From an uncultured Prevotella sp. (GTDB lineage: Bacteria; Bacteroidota; Bacteroidia; Bacteroidales; Bacteroidaceae), in assembly GCA_937895845.1 (NCBI GenBank), contig CALBLK010000022.1:1-64000 (forward strand): a stretch of DNA of 64,000 nucleotides, given 5' to 3'. Shown here piece by piece: positions 41,774 through 50,056 of the stretch. Position 1 is the first letter of the stretch; each line of letters starts with the position of its first letter. The position numbers and the translations under genes are program-made. A model generated the notes under the pieces. The model searched no databases, had not been told where the DNA came from, and saw nothing but the letters and a program-made list of their open reading frames with translations.

Positions 41774-42463
41774 TTAGTCAATCAACTGCTCAATGCTGCT
41801 TATCACCCGGTCTGCCGCACTGCCGTCGGGCTGCGCGTCAGTCCATCCCTCGCCCCGGAGCCACACGGTGTGGCAGCCGGCCTTGCGCGCGGGCACAATG
41901 TCCTTGTCATAGCTGTCGCCAACCACAGTCACCTCACCGGGCTTGAGCCCGAGGGCCTCGACACCCAGGGTGAAGATGCGGGGGTCGGGCTTGCGCACCC
42001 CGACCACGGCCGATTCAACGACATGGCCGAACAGGCCGTCAAGCCCGTACTCGGCCAGCACGGTGGAGATGTTGCCGTAGAAGTTGCTCACCAGCACCAA
42101 GGGATACTGTGCAGCCAGCCGCTCAAGCACGCGGCAGCTGCGCGCCGTCTCCTCCTTCGTGTGCCGGTAGAGCCGCTCAAGCACGCGGTCGTGCCACCTC
42201 ATCACGCCAAGCTGCGGGCGCAGGCGGTCGATATACTCCATCTCGATGCGCAACTTGACCGAGAGGGTCTTCTCAAACGTGTAGTCAGGCTGGATGATGG
42301 GGTTGCGCCCCAGCTCGCGCTCGGCATAGACATACGCCTCGCGAAACAGGGCATCCTCCACGGGGACGCCGCACGCCTCATAGGCATGGCCGATGAGCCG
42401 CCCCCAGTGGCAGCCTCCGGTGTCAAGCGTCCCACCATAGTCAAATATGTAGCCTTTTGTCAT
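41774..42463 (-). CDS. HAD-family hydrolase
   Basis: 229 residues. Motif I is FDYGGTLDTGG: the nucleophile Asp is present but the second Asp (acid/base at +2) is Gly, as in some Bacteroidetes HADs. Motif II LVLVSNFYGN, motif III VGVRKPDPRIF, motif IV VVGDSYDKDIVPA. The helical cap is of C1 type. The +2 change suggests altered chemistry or a slow phosphatase. Substrate unknown. Next to ino1. Confidence 0.8.
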   Translation of the reverse strand: MTKGYIFDYGGTLDTGGCHWGRLIGHAYEACGVPVEDALFREAYVYAERELGRNPIIQPDYTFEKTLSVKLRIEMEYIDRLRPQLGVMRWHDRVLERLYRHTKEETARSCRVLERLAAQYPLVLVSNFYGNISTVLAEYGLDGLFGHVVESAVVGVRKPDPRIFTLGVEALGLKPGEVTVVGDSYDKDIVPARKAGCHTVWLRGEGWTDAQPDGSAADRVISSIEQLID

Positions 42464-42487
42464 GTGTGTCTTATATATAAATAGGTA

Positions 42488-43291
42488 TCAGCGCATATCC
42501 ACCGCACCGGCTATCGCCCGGGCCGCCTCCTCGCGGCAGCGCGAGAAACTGGGCCAGTCGTTAAGGTCAATCAGCGTGACGCTGCCGTCGGCCCCCACGA
42601 TGCAGTCGCCTCCGTAGACTTGCACGCCGGCCAGTGCGGCAGCCCGTCCGGCCATGGCGCGGAGCGCACCGGCATCAAACGCATAGTGGCGAGGGCGACC
42701 GTTGCGGCGCTCGTCATCAAACTTCCACATGCCGTCGTCGCCGGGATAGCAGACATAGAAAAAGCCGGTGCCGCGCACACCGTAGAATTTCAAGAGGTCA
42801 CCCTCCATGTGGGCACACTGGTAGATGTCGGTCACGCCATGCGCTGCCATCTCGCTCCGCCTGGCCGCCATTTCGTCCCTGCTGGCTGCAAACACCACAT
42901 CGCCAGGGCCTTCGGCCACGCCATCGGCGCGCTTGAGCCAAAAGCCATGTTCACCCTCTGCCGGCGGCACTGGCACGCCGCCGCGCTCCAACAGGCCAAA
43001 CAGTTTGGCTCGCCTGCAGCACAGGGCCACGCCGGCAGTGCCGTTCACCACGCGCGCGCCCCGCGCCTCACATTCCTTCAGCAGCTGCAGTGTGTGCGGA
43101 TGGCGCCCCATGGACAGGTAGAGGTCAGCCTCGGGCAGCGCCTCCGCCTGGAGGTCATCCTCCGGAAGCCGCACGGTCTGGAGCCCCGCCCTGACGAGCA
43201 GACAGCAGACACTGTCCATAATAGCTCTGTCCTTGGCCACCGAGTTGGGTGAATAGCGCTCAGACCTGCCGATGGCAACAATGGTTTTCAC
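42488..43291 (-). CDS. ATP-grasp-like protein
   Basis: 267 residues from the GTG at 43291; upstream in-frame TTG at 43318 less likely. The N-terminal part (TIVAIGRSERYSPNSVAKD; LYLSMGRHPHTLQLLKECEA) resembles a pre-ATP-grasp domain; the C-terminal part ends in VQVYGGDCIVGADGSVTLID followed by LNDWPSF, with the Asp/Asn pair that binds Mg-ATP in RimK/LysX-type ATP-grasp enzymes. Probably an amide- or peptide-bond-forming ligase, substrate unknown. It has its own promoter and reads towards the HAD gene. Confidence 0.65.
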   Translation of the reverse strand: MKTIVAIGRSERYSPNSVAKDRAIMDSVCCLLVRAGLQTVRLPEDDLQAEALPEADLYLSMGRHPHTLQLLKECEARGARVVNGTAGVALCCRRAKLFGLLERGGVPVPPAEGEHGFWLKRADGVAEGPGDVVFAASRDEMAARRSEMAAHGVTDIYQCAHMEGDLLKFYGVRGTGFFYVCYPGDDGMWKFDDERRNGRPRHYAFDAGALRAMAGRAAALAGVQVYGGDCIVGADGSVTLIDLNDWPSFSRCREEAARAIAGAVDMR

Positions 43292-43355
43292 ACAATTATT
43301 TCTTTGTTCTACAAGCAATAGTCTTCATTGCCCCCTCCAAAAGGGTATTGTTATG

Positions 43356-43384
43356 CAAAGTTAATCCTTTTTTCATATATGCAA
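43356..43384 (-). promoter_or_regulatory. Promoter of the ATP-grasp gene
   Basis: TAACTTTG (43363-43356) on the minus strand with a TTG at 43384-43382, spacing 18. Confidence 0.6.
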
Positions 43385-43555
43385 AAAACTATTTTAAGAA
43401 AATTAGTTTTAATGAGAAAATATTAAATGTCTTATTGTGCCATCATGCTCTACGGATGTTACAAACATCAAAATTTTAGCTTGTCCGGCTGCATGCTGGC
43501 CCTTATTGCCACTGCGGAAAAGGCGTATGGAAAAGGCCTCTTTGGCAGTGCGCTT

Positions 43556-43680
43556 TACGAAACGGCCGGTTCCGGGCTGCCGAACGGTCCGTTCCGCCTT
43601 GCGAAACGGCCCGGATGGACACGCAAAACGGCCCGGATGGCAAGCCAAAACGGGCCGTTTCGCAGGCCGGAACCGGCCTT
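43556..43680. repeat. GC-rich palindromic intergenic element downstream of pit
   Basis: GGCCGGTTCCGG (43564-43575) is complementary to CCGGAACCGGCC (43667-43678), with inner repeats AAACGGCCCGGATGG near 43604 and AACGGCCCGGATGG near 43627 and CGGGCCGTTTCG at 43651. The ~120 bp can form a long imperfect hairpin directly after the pit stop, so it may terminate or protect that mRNA. No gene is seen in 43319-43710. Confidence 0.6.
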
Positions 43681-43710
43681 ACGGGAAACGCGTTGCTGAA
43701 CGAGCGGAAA

Positions 43711-45957
43711 TCAGTTGCCGAAGAAGCGGCTGGCCGCGCGGAGCTGGTGGCGCATGATGCTAATCAGTTCCTGGGTCTCCTGAAGGATGTTCAGATAGAT
43801 GAGTGAAATCTTGAGTGTGCCCGGCTGAAGGTCGCGCTGCATGCGGTCGTAGTGCTGCTTGCGCACCACAGAGAGCCTTTCCTTCAAGGTGTTGGCCTCG
43901 GCGAGCACAGCGTCATAGTCGGTAAAGCGCATGGTGGAGAGCATAGCCTCGGTGCGCGTCATCAGGTCGGTCACGCCTTCATGAATGGGCCGGAACTCGT
44001 TGATATACTGTTCGGGCATGGGGTTGAAGTTGTTGTCTACGTGCTCCTTGATGGGTTCAAGCATACGCTTCAGACAGTAAATCATCTGCATGTCGCTGTT
44101 GATTCCCAGGTGGTACCAGGTGTTGCGCTCGAACGCTATCTGCTTGGGCACCCTGCGCAGGGCCAGCAGCTCCTTGCGGCGGAAGCGCTTGAGCTGCTCC
44201 AGCTCGCCCGACAGGGCCTTCTGGCTGCGCGAGAGCGTGTGAAGGTCCTCTTCAACCAGACCGCTGAGAATGGTGTCAAACTGGCCGAGCACGAAACGGC
44301 TGACAAAGCTCTGGGTGCGCGACACGTGCTTGGCCAGGAGGTCCCACACAATCTCGGGGTCGCGTGTGCGCATCATCAGGCGGAACACATCGTCGCTCTT
44401 CTCGTTGCGCACTTTCTTGGAGAACGATATCTGGCTGGACACCAGCAGGTAGACAGCCAGCACCATAAAGGCCAGCATGGCTATGAAGCCACCGTAATAC
44501 ATCACCAGGCACACGATGCCGCAGGCTGCGAAGGCCACACCGGCTGTGATGAACCACCCGCCGATGACCGAGAGCACGCCCGTTACACGGAACACCGCGC
44601 TCTCGCGGCTCCACGCACGGTCGGCCAGGCTGGCGCCCATGGCCACCATAAAGGTGACATAGGTGGTTGAGAGGGGGAGCTTGTAGTTGGTTCCCACAAT
44701 GATGAGCAGCGAGGCCACCACCAGGTTGACCGCGGCGCGCACCACGTCAAAGGCGGCTCCGTCGGCCAGGATGGCATCCTCCTTGCGGAAGCGCGAGTCA
44801 ATCCATGCCTGTGCGCGGCGAGGAATATAGCGGGCCACCACGCTGCCGGCATCCTGTGTGGCGCGGACGATGCTCCGCGCAGCCTTGGACGAGCCGAACA
44901 TCTCGTCGCCCTCGTCCTGCCGCGACAGGTCGACACTGGTCTTCACCACGTTCTGCGCCTTCTTAGAGGTGAACATGGCCACAACCATCACCACGCCGGC
45001 CAGCATCAGATAGAGCAACGGGGTCTTGGCCGAGGACATCAGCGACGACATCATGAACTCGGCGGGCGACGCTCCGGCATTGTTGGCCATATAGTCCTGG
45101 TAGGAGGCAAGTCCGGCCATCGGCACACCGATGAAGTTCACCAGGTCGTTGCCGGCAAAGGCCATGGCAAGGGCGAACGTGCCAAGCAGCACCACCACCC
45201 GGAACACATTGACGTGCAGCCAGTGGAGCACCTGCGTCACGAACGTCGAGCCCACAAAGGTGAGGACAAGCAGCAACGGGGTGTGGGAGTCAACCCACTC
45301 ACGGAAGTCGGCGCTGACAAAGGGAGACTTGCCCACGCCCTTGATAAAGATAAAGTAGCAGAGCATAGTGACTGCAAAGCCACCGAACAGACCGATGGAA
45401 TAGCGCAGGTGGCTGTTGTAGGAAAAGGTGAAGACGAGGCGGGCGAGCCACATCACCACCACGCCCACGACAAAGGCGATGGCCACACTGACAAAGATGG
45501 CGATGATGACGCTGAGGGCCTTGTCGCTGTTGAGCAGCATGCTGAGCGAGAGCGAGGGGTCGCCGGCCATCTTGACAAGGGCCAGGACAAACGTTCCGCC
45601 CAGCAGCTCGAACACCAGCGAGACCGTGGTCGATGTGGGCAGACCCAGCGTGTTGAACATATCGAGCACGATGACATCGGTGACCATCACCGCCAGGAAG
45701 ACGGTCATCACCTCCTGGAAGGTGTAGTTGGCCGGGTGCATGATGCCATGCCGGGCCACGTCCATCATGCCTGCACTCATGGCTGCGCCGATGACCACGC
45801 CAACAGAGGCCACGATCATCACCGTGCGGAAGCGGGCCACCTTGGCCCCTATGGCCGAGTTCAAGAAATTCACAGCGTCATTGCTGACACCCACAAAGAG
45901 GTCGAACACTGCCAGAATGAGCAGGAAGACCACAATCATCAGATAAAAGAGTTCCAT
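43711..45957 (-). CDS. PiT-family inorganic phosphate transporter with PhoU-like tail
   Basis: 748 residues. The PiT membrane domain carries the duplicated signature (GVSNDAVNFLNSAIGAKVA near residue 23, and AGNDLVNFIGVPMAGLASYQ near 265), with GLPTSTTVSLVFELLGG and KLPLSTTYVTFMVAMGASLA as the two repeat halves. About 10 membrane helices up to residue ~510. The C-terminal ~230 residues are cytosolic and helical, resembling PhoU-type coiled bundles (MMRTRDPEIVWDLLAKHV; LEPIKEHVDNNFNP). Uptake of phosphate with Na+ or H+ is the known role. The start at 45957 is near a divergent histidine kinase. Confidence 0.9.
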   Translation of the reverse strand: MELFYLMIVVFLLILAVFDLFVGVSNDAVNFLNSAIGAKVARFRTVMIVASVGVVIGAAMSAGMMDVARHGIMHPANYTFQEVMTVFLAVMVTDVIVLDMFNTLGLPTSTTVSLVFELLGGTFVLALVKMAGDPSLSLSMLLNSDKALSVIIAIFVSVAIAFVVGVVVMWLARLVFTFSYNSHLRYSIGLFGGFAVTMLCYFIFIKGVGKSPFVSADFREWVDSHTPLLLVLTFVGSTFVTQVLHWLHVNVFRVVVLLGTFALAMAFAGNDLVNFIGVPMAGLASYQDYMANNAGASPAEFMMSSLMSSAKTPLLYLMLAGVVMVVAMFTSKKAQNVVKTSVDLSRQDEGDEMFGSSKAARSIVRATQDAGSVVARYIPRRAQAWIDSRFRKEDAILADGAAFDVVRAAVNLVVASLLIIVGTNYKLPLSTTYVTFMVAMGASLADRAWSRESAVFRVTGVLSVIGGWFITAGVAFAACGIVCLVMYYGGFIAMLAFMVLAVYLLVSSQISFSKKVRNEKSDDVFRLMMRTRDPEIVWDLLAKHVSRTQSFVSRFVLGQFDTILSGLVEEDLHTLSRSQKALSGELEQLKRFRRKELLALRRVPKQIAFERNTWYHLGINSDMQMIYCLKRMLEPIKEHVDNNFNPMPEQYINEFRPIHEGVTDLMTRTEAMLSTMRFTDYDAVLAEANTLKERLSVVRKQHYDRMQRDLQPGTLKISLIYLNILQETQELISIMRHQLRAASRFFGN

Positions 45958-46038
45958 TCTGTTCTACATTTGTTTCGCCGACAAAGGTAGGACACAAGTG
46001 TTACAAATCCGTTACAATCAGTTGAAGTAACGATGAAT

Positions 46039-47325
46039 TTACCCCCCCCGATGACTTTCTGGCACGGGGATGTCAAGCCAGAAAGTCGACCCGGCGCCGG
46101 GCTGCGAGGCCACCCCCACCGTGGCGCCAATGCTGTTGGCCAGGGAGCGGCTCACGGAGAGGCCGAGGCCCATGCCCTGGGCGAAATCGTCAAGTTTGAC
46201 AAAGCGTTCGAAGATGCGCTCATGGTCGGCCGCGGCGATGCCCTTTCCCGTGTCGCTCACATAGACACGCAGCACGCGCCCGGGCTGCCATTCGGTGCCG
46301 ACGGTCACCGTTCCGCGCCGCGTGAACTTCAAGGCATTGTCCATGAAATGGCTCAGTATGGCACTCACCTTGCTGCGGTTGCCGGGCACCGCGACATTCC
46401 CGGCGCCCTGCCGGGCCTCGACCCGCACGCTGCCATTGGTGTTGGCCCTCGAGAAGCGGACACGCATCTCGTCAACCAGCGCGCTCACCTCGAAAGGTTC
46501 CGCCTCCTCCCTCCCGGCGGTGCAGCCGGCTTCCTCGCACGAGAGGCTGATGATGTTGTCAAAGATGCGGAGCAGCTTGTCGTTGTTCTCGTGGATGATG
46601 GCAATCATCCTGTTGCGCTCCTCCTCTGTGGCAGCCATCGGCAGGATGTCGGAGAAACCGACAATGGCATTGAGGGGTGTGTTGATTTCATGGCTGACAT
46701 TGGCCAGGAAGGCACGCTTAAGGCGGTCGCTCTCCCCGGCCTTGCTGCGGGTGCGCACCAGTTCTTCCTCCATCTGCTTGCAGCGGTCGATACGCTGCGA
46801 GGCGCCCACGATGCCAAGGGGTGCGCCCGCGGCATCGCGCACGGCTACCACGGCATGCACTTCAATCCAGTACACCCGGCCTGTCTTCGACGACTTTTTT
46901 CTGAGTTGCAGGTGAATCTTCTCCCGGCGGCCCGAAAAGATGTCGTCAAAGGCTTCGCGAACGCGCGCAGCATCCTCTGGCGCGACCAGCGCAAGCTGCC
47001 TGTCAAACGGTGCCGACACCGGCAACGCCCGGGGTGAGGACATCTTTCGGTAGTCGCTTTCGACGGTAACAGTCCGCGCTTTCACATCAACGCGCCAAAC
47101 CTGCAGCCGCATGGCCTTGACCACCAGGCCGTACTCGACACTGCGCCCGGACACCACTCCCTCATCGCGCGCCGCACCTTTGCGCGCGCCGCGACGGCGG
47201 CAGAGCCACAGCCCGGCCATGAGCAGCAAGAGCAGGTCGCCGGCCACGAGAATCACGGTCGCCGACGGGTGTGGCAGCGCAGAAAGGGCCCCTGACAAGA
47301 AGATGTTATCCGCACAGGCTGTCAT
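46039..47325 (-). CDS. PAS-domain sensor histidine kinase
   Basis: 428 residues from the ATG at 47325; ATG at 47355 is also open. One N-terminal membrane helix (ATVILVAGDLLLLLMAGLWL), a PAS-like domain (about 75-190), then HisKA with the intact H-box ANVSHEINTPLNAIVGFS, N-box FMDNALKFTRRG, G1 DTGKGIAAAD and G2 GMGLGLSVSRSL. An active cytosolic-sensing kinase is expected. No response regulator is adjacent; it follows the pit promoter region. The last codons are a G8 run (46042-46049) just before the stop. Confidence 0.9.
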   Translation of the reverse strand: MTACADNIFLSGALSALPHPSATVILVAGDLLLLLMAGLWLCRRRGARKGAARDEGVVSGRSVEYGLVVKAMRLQVWRVDVKARTVTVESDYRKMSSPRALPVSAPFDRQLALVAPEDAARVREAFDDIFSGRREKIHLQLRKKSSKTGRVYWIEVHAVVAVRDAAGAPLGIVGASQRIDRCKQMEEELVRTRSKAGESDRLKRAFLANVSHEINTPLNAIVGFSDILPMAATEEERNRMIAIIHENNDKLLRIFDNIISLSCEEAGCTAGREEAEPFEVSALVDEMRVRFSRANTNGSVRVEARQGAGNVAVPGNRSKVSAILSHFMDNALKFTRRGTVTVGTEWQPGRVLRVYVSDTGKGIAAADHERIFERFVKLDDFAQGMGLGLSVSRSLANSIGATVGVASQPGAGSTFWLDIPVPESHRGG

Positions 47326-47434
47326 GGTTGATAGGTTTAATGGTTCGAAAGGCAAATTTACACCTTATTTCCGAATAAAACAAGCCAAACGGCATTTATT
47401 TCACTTCACGCGCAGGACAAATTGGCCTTTTCCC

Positions 47435-47465
47435 TTGGATAATTTGGCGAATTGACGTAACTTTG
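47435..47465 (+). promoter_or_regulatory. Promoter of cysE
   Basis: TTG (47435-47437), 20 bases, TAACTTTG (47458-47465), 28 bases before the ATG. Confidence 0.75.
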
Positions 47466-47493
47466 TAGGCATATTATTGTTACAACTTAGCAC

Positions 47494-48429
47494 ATGAGCA
47501 ACCTCAGCTTTACGCACCTGCTGACAGACACAGTCGAGCAGCTCTCGGAGCCCGCGTCACTCAAAGGACTGTTTCACCAGCATCGCGACGGAAACCCTCT
47601 GCCATCAAGCAAGGCGCTTGAAGAGATTGTAGAGCTGTCACGTGCCATCATCTTCCCCGGCTTCTTTGGCAAGTCATCGGTCAACCTGCGCGTCATCCGC
47701 TACCACATCGGTGTCGACATCGAACGGCTGTACAAGCTGCTCGCCGACCAGGTGATGGCCGGCCTCTGCTTTACCGAGCAGGAGGGGGAGCCAACCGACA
47801 TGGAGGCCACGAGAAGCCAAGCCGAGGACATCGCCGCCCGGCTCATCGCCAAGCTACCTGAAATCAGGCGCATCCTGGCCACCGACGTGGAGGCGGCCTA
47901 CAACGGCGACCCCGCAGCCGACAACTACGGGGAGATCATATCGTGCTATCCGGCCATCAAGGCCCTTACCAACTACCGCATAGCCCACGAGCTGCTACAG
48001 CTCGGGGTGCCATTGATTCCGCGCATTCTCACCGAGATGGCCCACTCCGAGACGGGCATCGACATTCACCCGGGGGCAAAAATAGGGCACCACTTCACCA
48101 TTGACCACGGCACAGGCGTCGTAATCGGCGCCACCTGTGTCATCGGCAACAACGTGAAGCTCTACCAGGGTGTGACCCTGGGCGCCAAGAGCTTCCCGCT
48201 CGACAGCAAGGGCAACCCCATCAAGGGCATTCCCCGCCACCCCATTCTCGAAGACGACGTGGTTGTGTATGCCAATGCCACGCTGCTGGGGCGCATCACC
48301 ATCGGGCGCGGATGCGTGGTGGGGGCCAACGTGTGGGTGACAGCCGACATGCGGCCTATGACCAAGAAGTACAAGAAAGTAAAGACCGACAATATTGATA
48401 TTGAATTCAGCAATGGAACAGGAATTTGA
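47494..48429 (+). CDS. cysE: Serine O-acetyltransferase
   Basis: 311 residues. It makes O-acetylserine, the first step of cysteine synthesis. An N-terminal helical region precedes a left-handed beta-helix with hexapeptide turns: GIDIHPGAKIGHHFTIDHG, GVVIGATCVIGNNVKLYQGV, TLGAKSFPLDSKGNPIKGIP and VYANATLLGRITIGRGCVVG. The catalytic His region is DIHPGAKIGHHF. Longer than the E. coli enzyme by an N-terminal domain, as usual in Bacteroidetes. Its end overlaps the next gene. Confidence 0.95.
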   Translation: MSNLSFTHLLTDTVEQLSEPASLKGLFHQHRDGNPLPSSKALEEIVELSRAIIFPGFFGKSSVNLRVIRYHIGVDIERLYKLLADQVMAGLCFTEQEGEPTDMEATRSQAEDIAARLIAKLPEIRRILATDVEAAYNGDPAADNYGEIISCYPAIKALTNYRIAHELLQLGVPLIPRILTEMAHSETGIDIHPGAKIGHHFTIDHGTGVVIGATCVIGNNVKLYQGVTLGAKSFPLDSKGNPIKGIPRHPILEDDVVVYANATLLGRITIGRGCVVGANVWVTADMRPMTKKYKKVKTDNIDIEFSNGTGI

Positions 48430-50056
48430 ATTGATTGCCAAGACCTTTATGGGACTGGAGCCCGTCCTGGCAAAAGAGTTAATGGAATTAGGCGCTAACA
48501 ATGTGCAGATTGGGAGGCGCATGGTGTCGTTCACCGGTGACAAGGAACTGATGTACAGGGCCAACTTCCAACTGCGCACGGCCATCCGGGTGCTCAAGCC
48601 TATCAGCCATTTCAAAGCCAGCTCCGCTGATGACGTATATAATAAGGTGAAAGAGATTGACTGGACAAAGTACCTGTCGGCCGAAAAGACCTTTGCCGTT
48701 GACTCGGTGGTGTTCTCGGAAGAGTTCAAACACTCCAAGTTCGTCTCCTACAAGGTGAAGGACGCCATTGTAGACCAGTTCAGGGAGGGCACGGGCAAGC
48801 GCCCCAACATCAGCGTTTCGAACCCCGACATCAGACTGAACATGCACATCGCCGAGGACGACTGCACACTGAGCCTCGACTCAAGCGGCGAGAGCCTGCA
48901 CCGCCGCGGCTACCGGCAGGAGAGTGTGGAGGCCCCGCTCAACGAGGTTCTGGCCGCCGGCATGATTCAGCTAACCGGATGGCACGGCGAGACGGACTTC
49001 ATTGACCCGATGTGCGGCAGCGGGACGCTGCTGATAGAGGCGGCGCTCATCGCGCGCAACATGGCGCCGGGGCTGTTCAGGAAGGAGTACGCGTTTGAGA
49101 AATGGCCCGACTTTGACGCTGACCTGTTTGACTCCATCTACAACGACGCCTCGCAGGAGCGGGAGTTCAGCCACCATATCTATGGCTACGACATTGACAT
49201 CAAGGCTGTCAACACGGCCAAAATCAACGTCAAGGCAGCCGGACTGACGGCTGACATTACCGTGAGCGAGGCCGACTTCAAGGACTTCACGCAACCATCG
49301 GAAAAGAGCATCATCGTGATGAACCCGCCTTATGGCGAGCGCATATCCACGCCCGACCTGCTGGGCACCTACAAGATGATTGGCGAACGGCTGAAGCACC
49401 AGTTCCACGGCAACGAGGCCTGGGTGCTGAGCTACCGCGAAGAGTGCTTCGAGCAGATTGGCCTGAAGCCCTCAATCAAGATTCCGCTCTACAACGGCTC
49501 GCTGGAATGTGAGTTCAGGAAGTATCAGATTTTCGACGGGAAGCTAAAGGACTTCCGGGGTGAAGGCGGCGTGGTGAAGACCGACGAGGAGAAGCGCCAG
49601 ATGGCGGAAAAGCGGCGTTTCAAGCAGGAGCGCGGCGACTTCAAGAAACGCCTTGACGAACAGGAGGAGAACGAGGAGGGCGACATCCGCTCGTTCAAGT
49701 TCCACTCGCTGGAGCGGAAGCCCTTTGCCAACAACCGCAGAAACGACCGAGACGGTGACTGGAACGACCGCAGCAGAGACCGCAACAGCCGGTTTGACGG
49801 GCGCGACGGCTGGCGCGGAGAGCGCGACAGCAGGCGCGGCGGGTTCGATGACAGAAGGCGCGGCGGCTATGATGACAGGCGCGGCGGGCGCGACGACCGC
49901 CAGAACGGAAGGGGCTACCGGCGCGGCGGGCGCGACGACTGGCAGGGCAACCGCGGCGGGCACGAGCGGTTTGACCGCAGCCGCGGAAAGAGTTTCGGCA
50001 AAGGCGGATATGGGAACAAGGCAAGAAAAAACGGATACGGCAATGAGAAACACTGA
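48413..50056 (+). CDS. THUMP-domain class I SAM RNA methyltransferase (RlmL-N-like) with RGG-like tail
   Basis: 547 residues from the ATG at 48413, which overlaps cysE by 17 bases. THUMP domain at about 45-155; methyltransferase with DFIDPMCGSGTLLIEAAL (SAM) and the catalytic VMNPPYGERI. It most resembles the N2-guanine rRNA methyltransferase half of RlmL/YcbY. The last ~110 residues are low complexity: repeated RD, RGG and RNR motifs (RRGGFDDRRRGGYDDRR; GRGYRRGGRDDWQG), likely a disordered RNA-binding tail. It overlaps the next gene by 14 bases. Confidence 0.88.
   Translation: MEQEFELIAKTFMGLEPVLAKELMELGANNVQIGRRMVSFTGDKELMYRANFQLRTAIRVLKPISHFKASSADDVYNKVKEIDWTKYLSAEKTFAVDSVVFSEEFKHSKFVSYKVKDAIVDQFREGTGKRPNISVSNPDIRLNMHIAEDDCTLSLDSSGESLHRRGYRQESVEAPLNEVLAAGMIQLTGWHGETDFIDPMCGSGTLLIEAALIARNMAPGLFRKEYAFEKWPDFDADLFDSIYNDASQEREFSHHIYGYDIDIKAVNTAKINVKAAGLTADITVSEADFKDFTQPSEKSIIVMNPPYGERISTPDLLGTYKMIGERLKHQFHGNEAWVLSYREECFEQIGLKPSIKIPLYNGSLECEFRKYQIFDGKLKDFRGEGGVVKTDEEKRQMAEKRRFKQERGDFKKRLDEQEENEEGDIRSFKFHSLERKPFANNRRNDRDGDWNDRSRDRNSRFDGRDGWRGERDSRRGGFDDRRRGGYDDRRGGRDDRQNGRGYRRGGRDDWQGNRGGHERFDRSRGKSFGKGGYGNKARKNGYGNEKH

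Noticed and set aside
46042..46049. G8 tract at the end of the PAS histidine kinase as a phase switch
   Set aside because: It sits two codons before the stop, so length changes would alter only the last residues.
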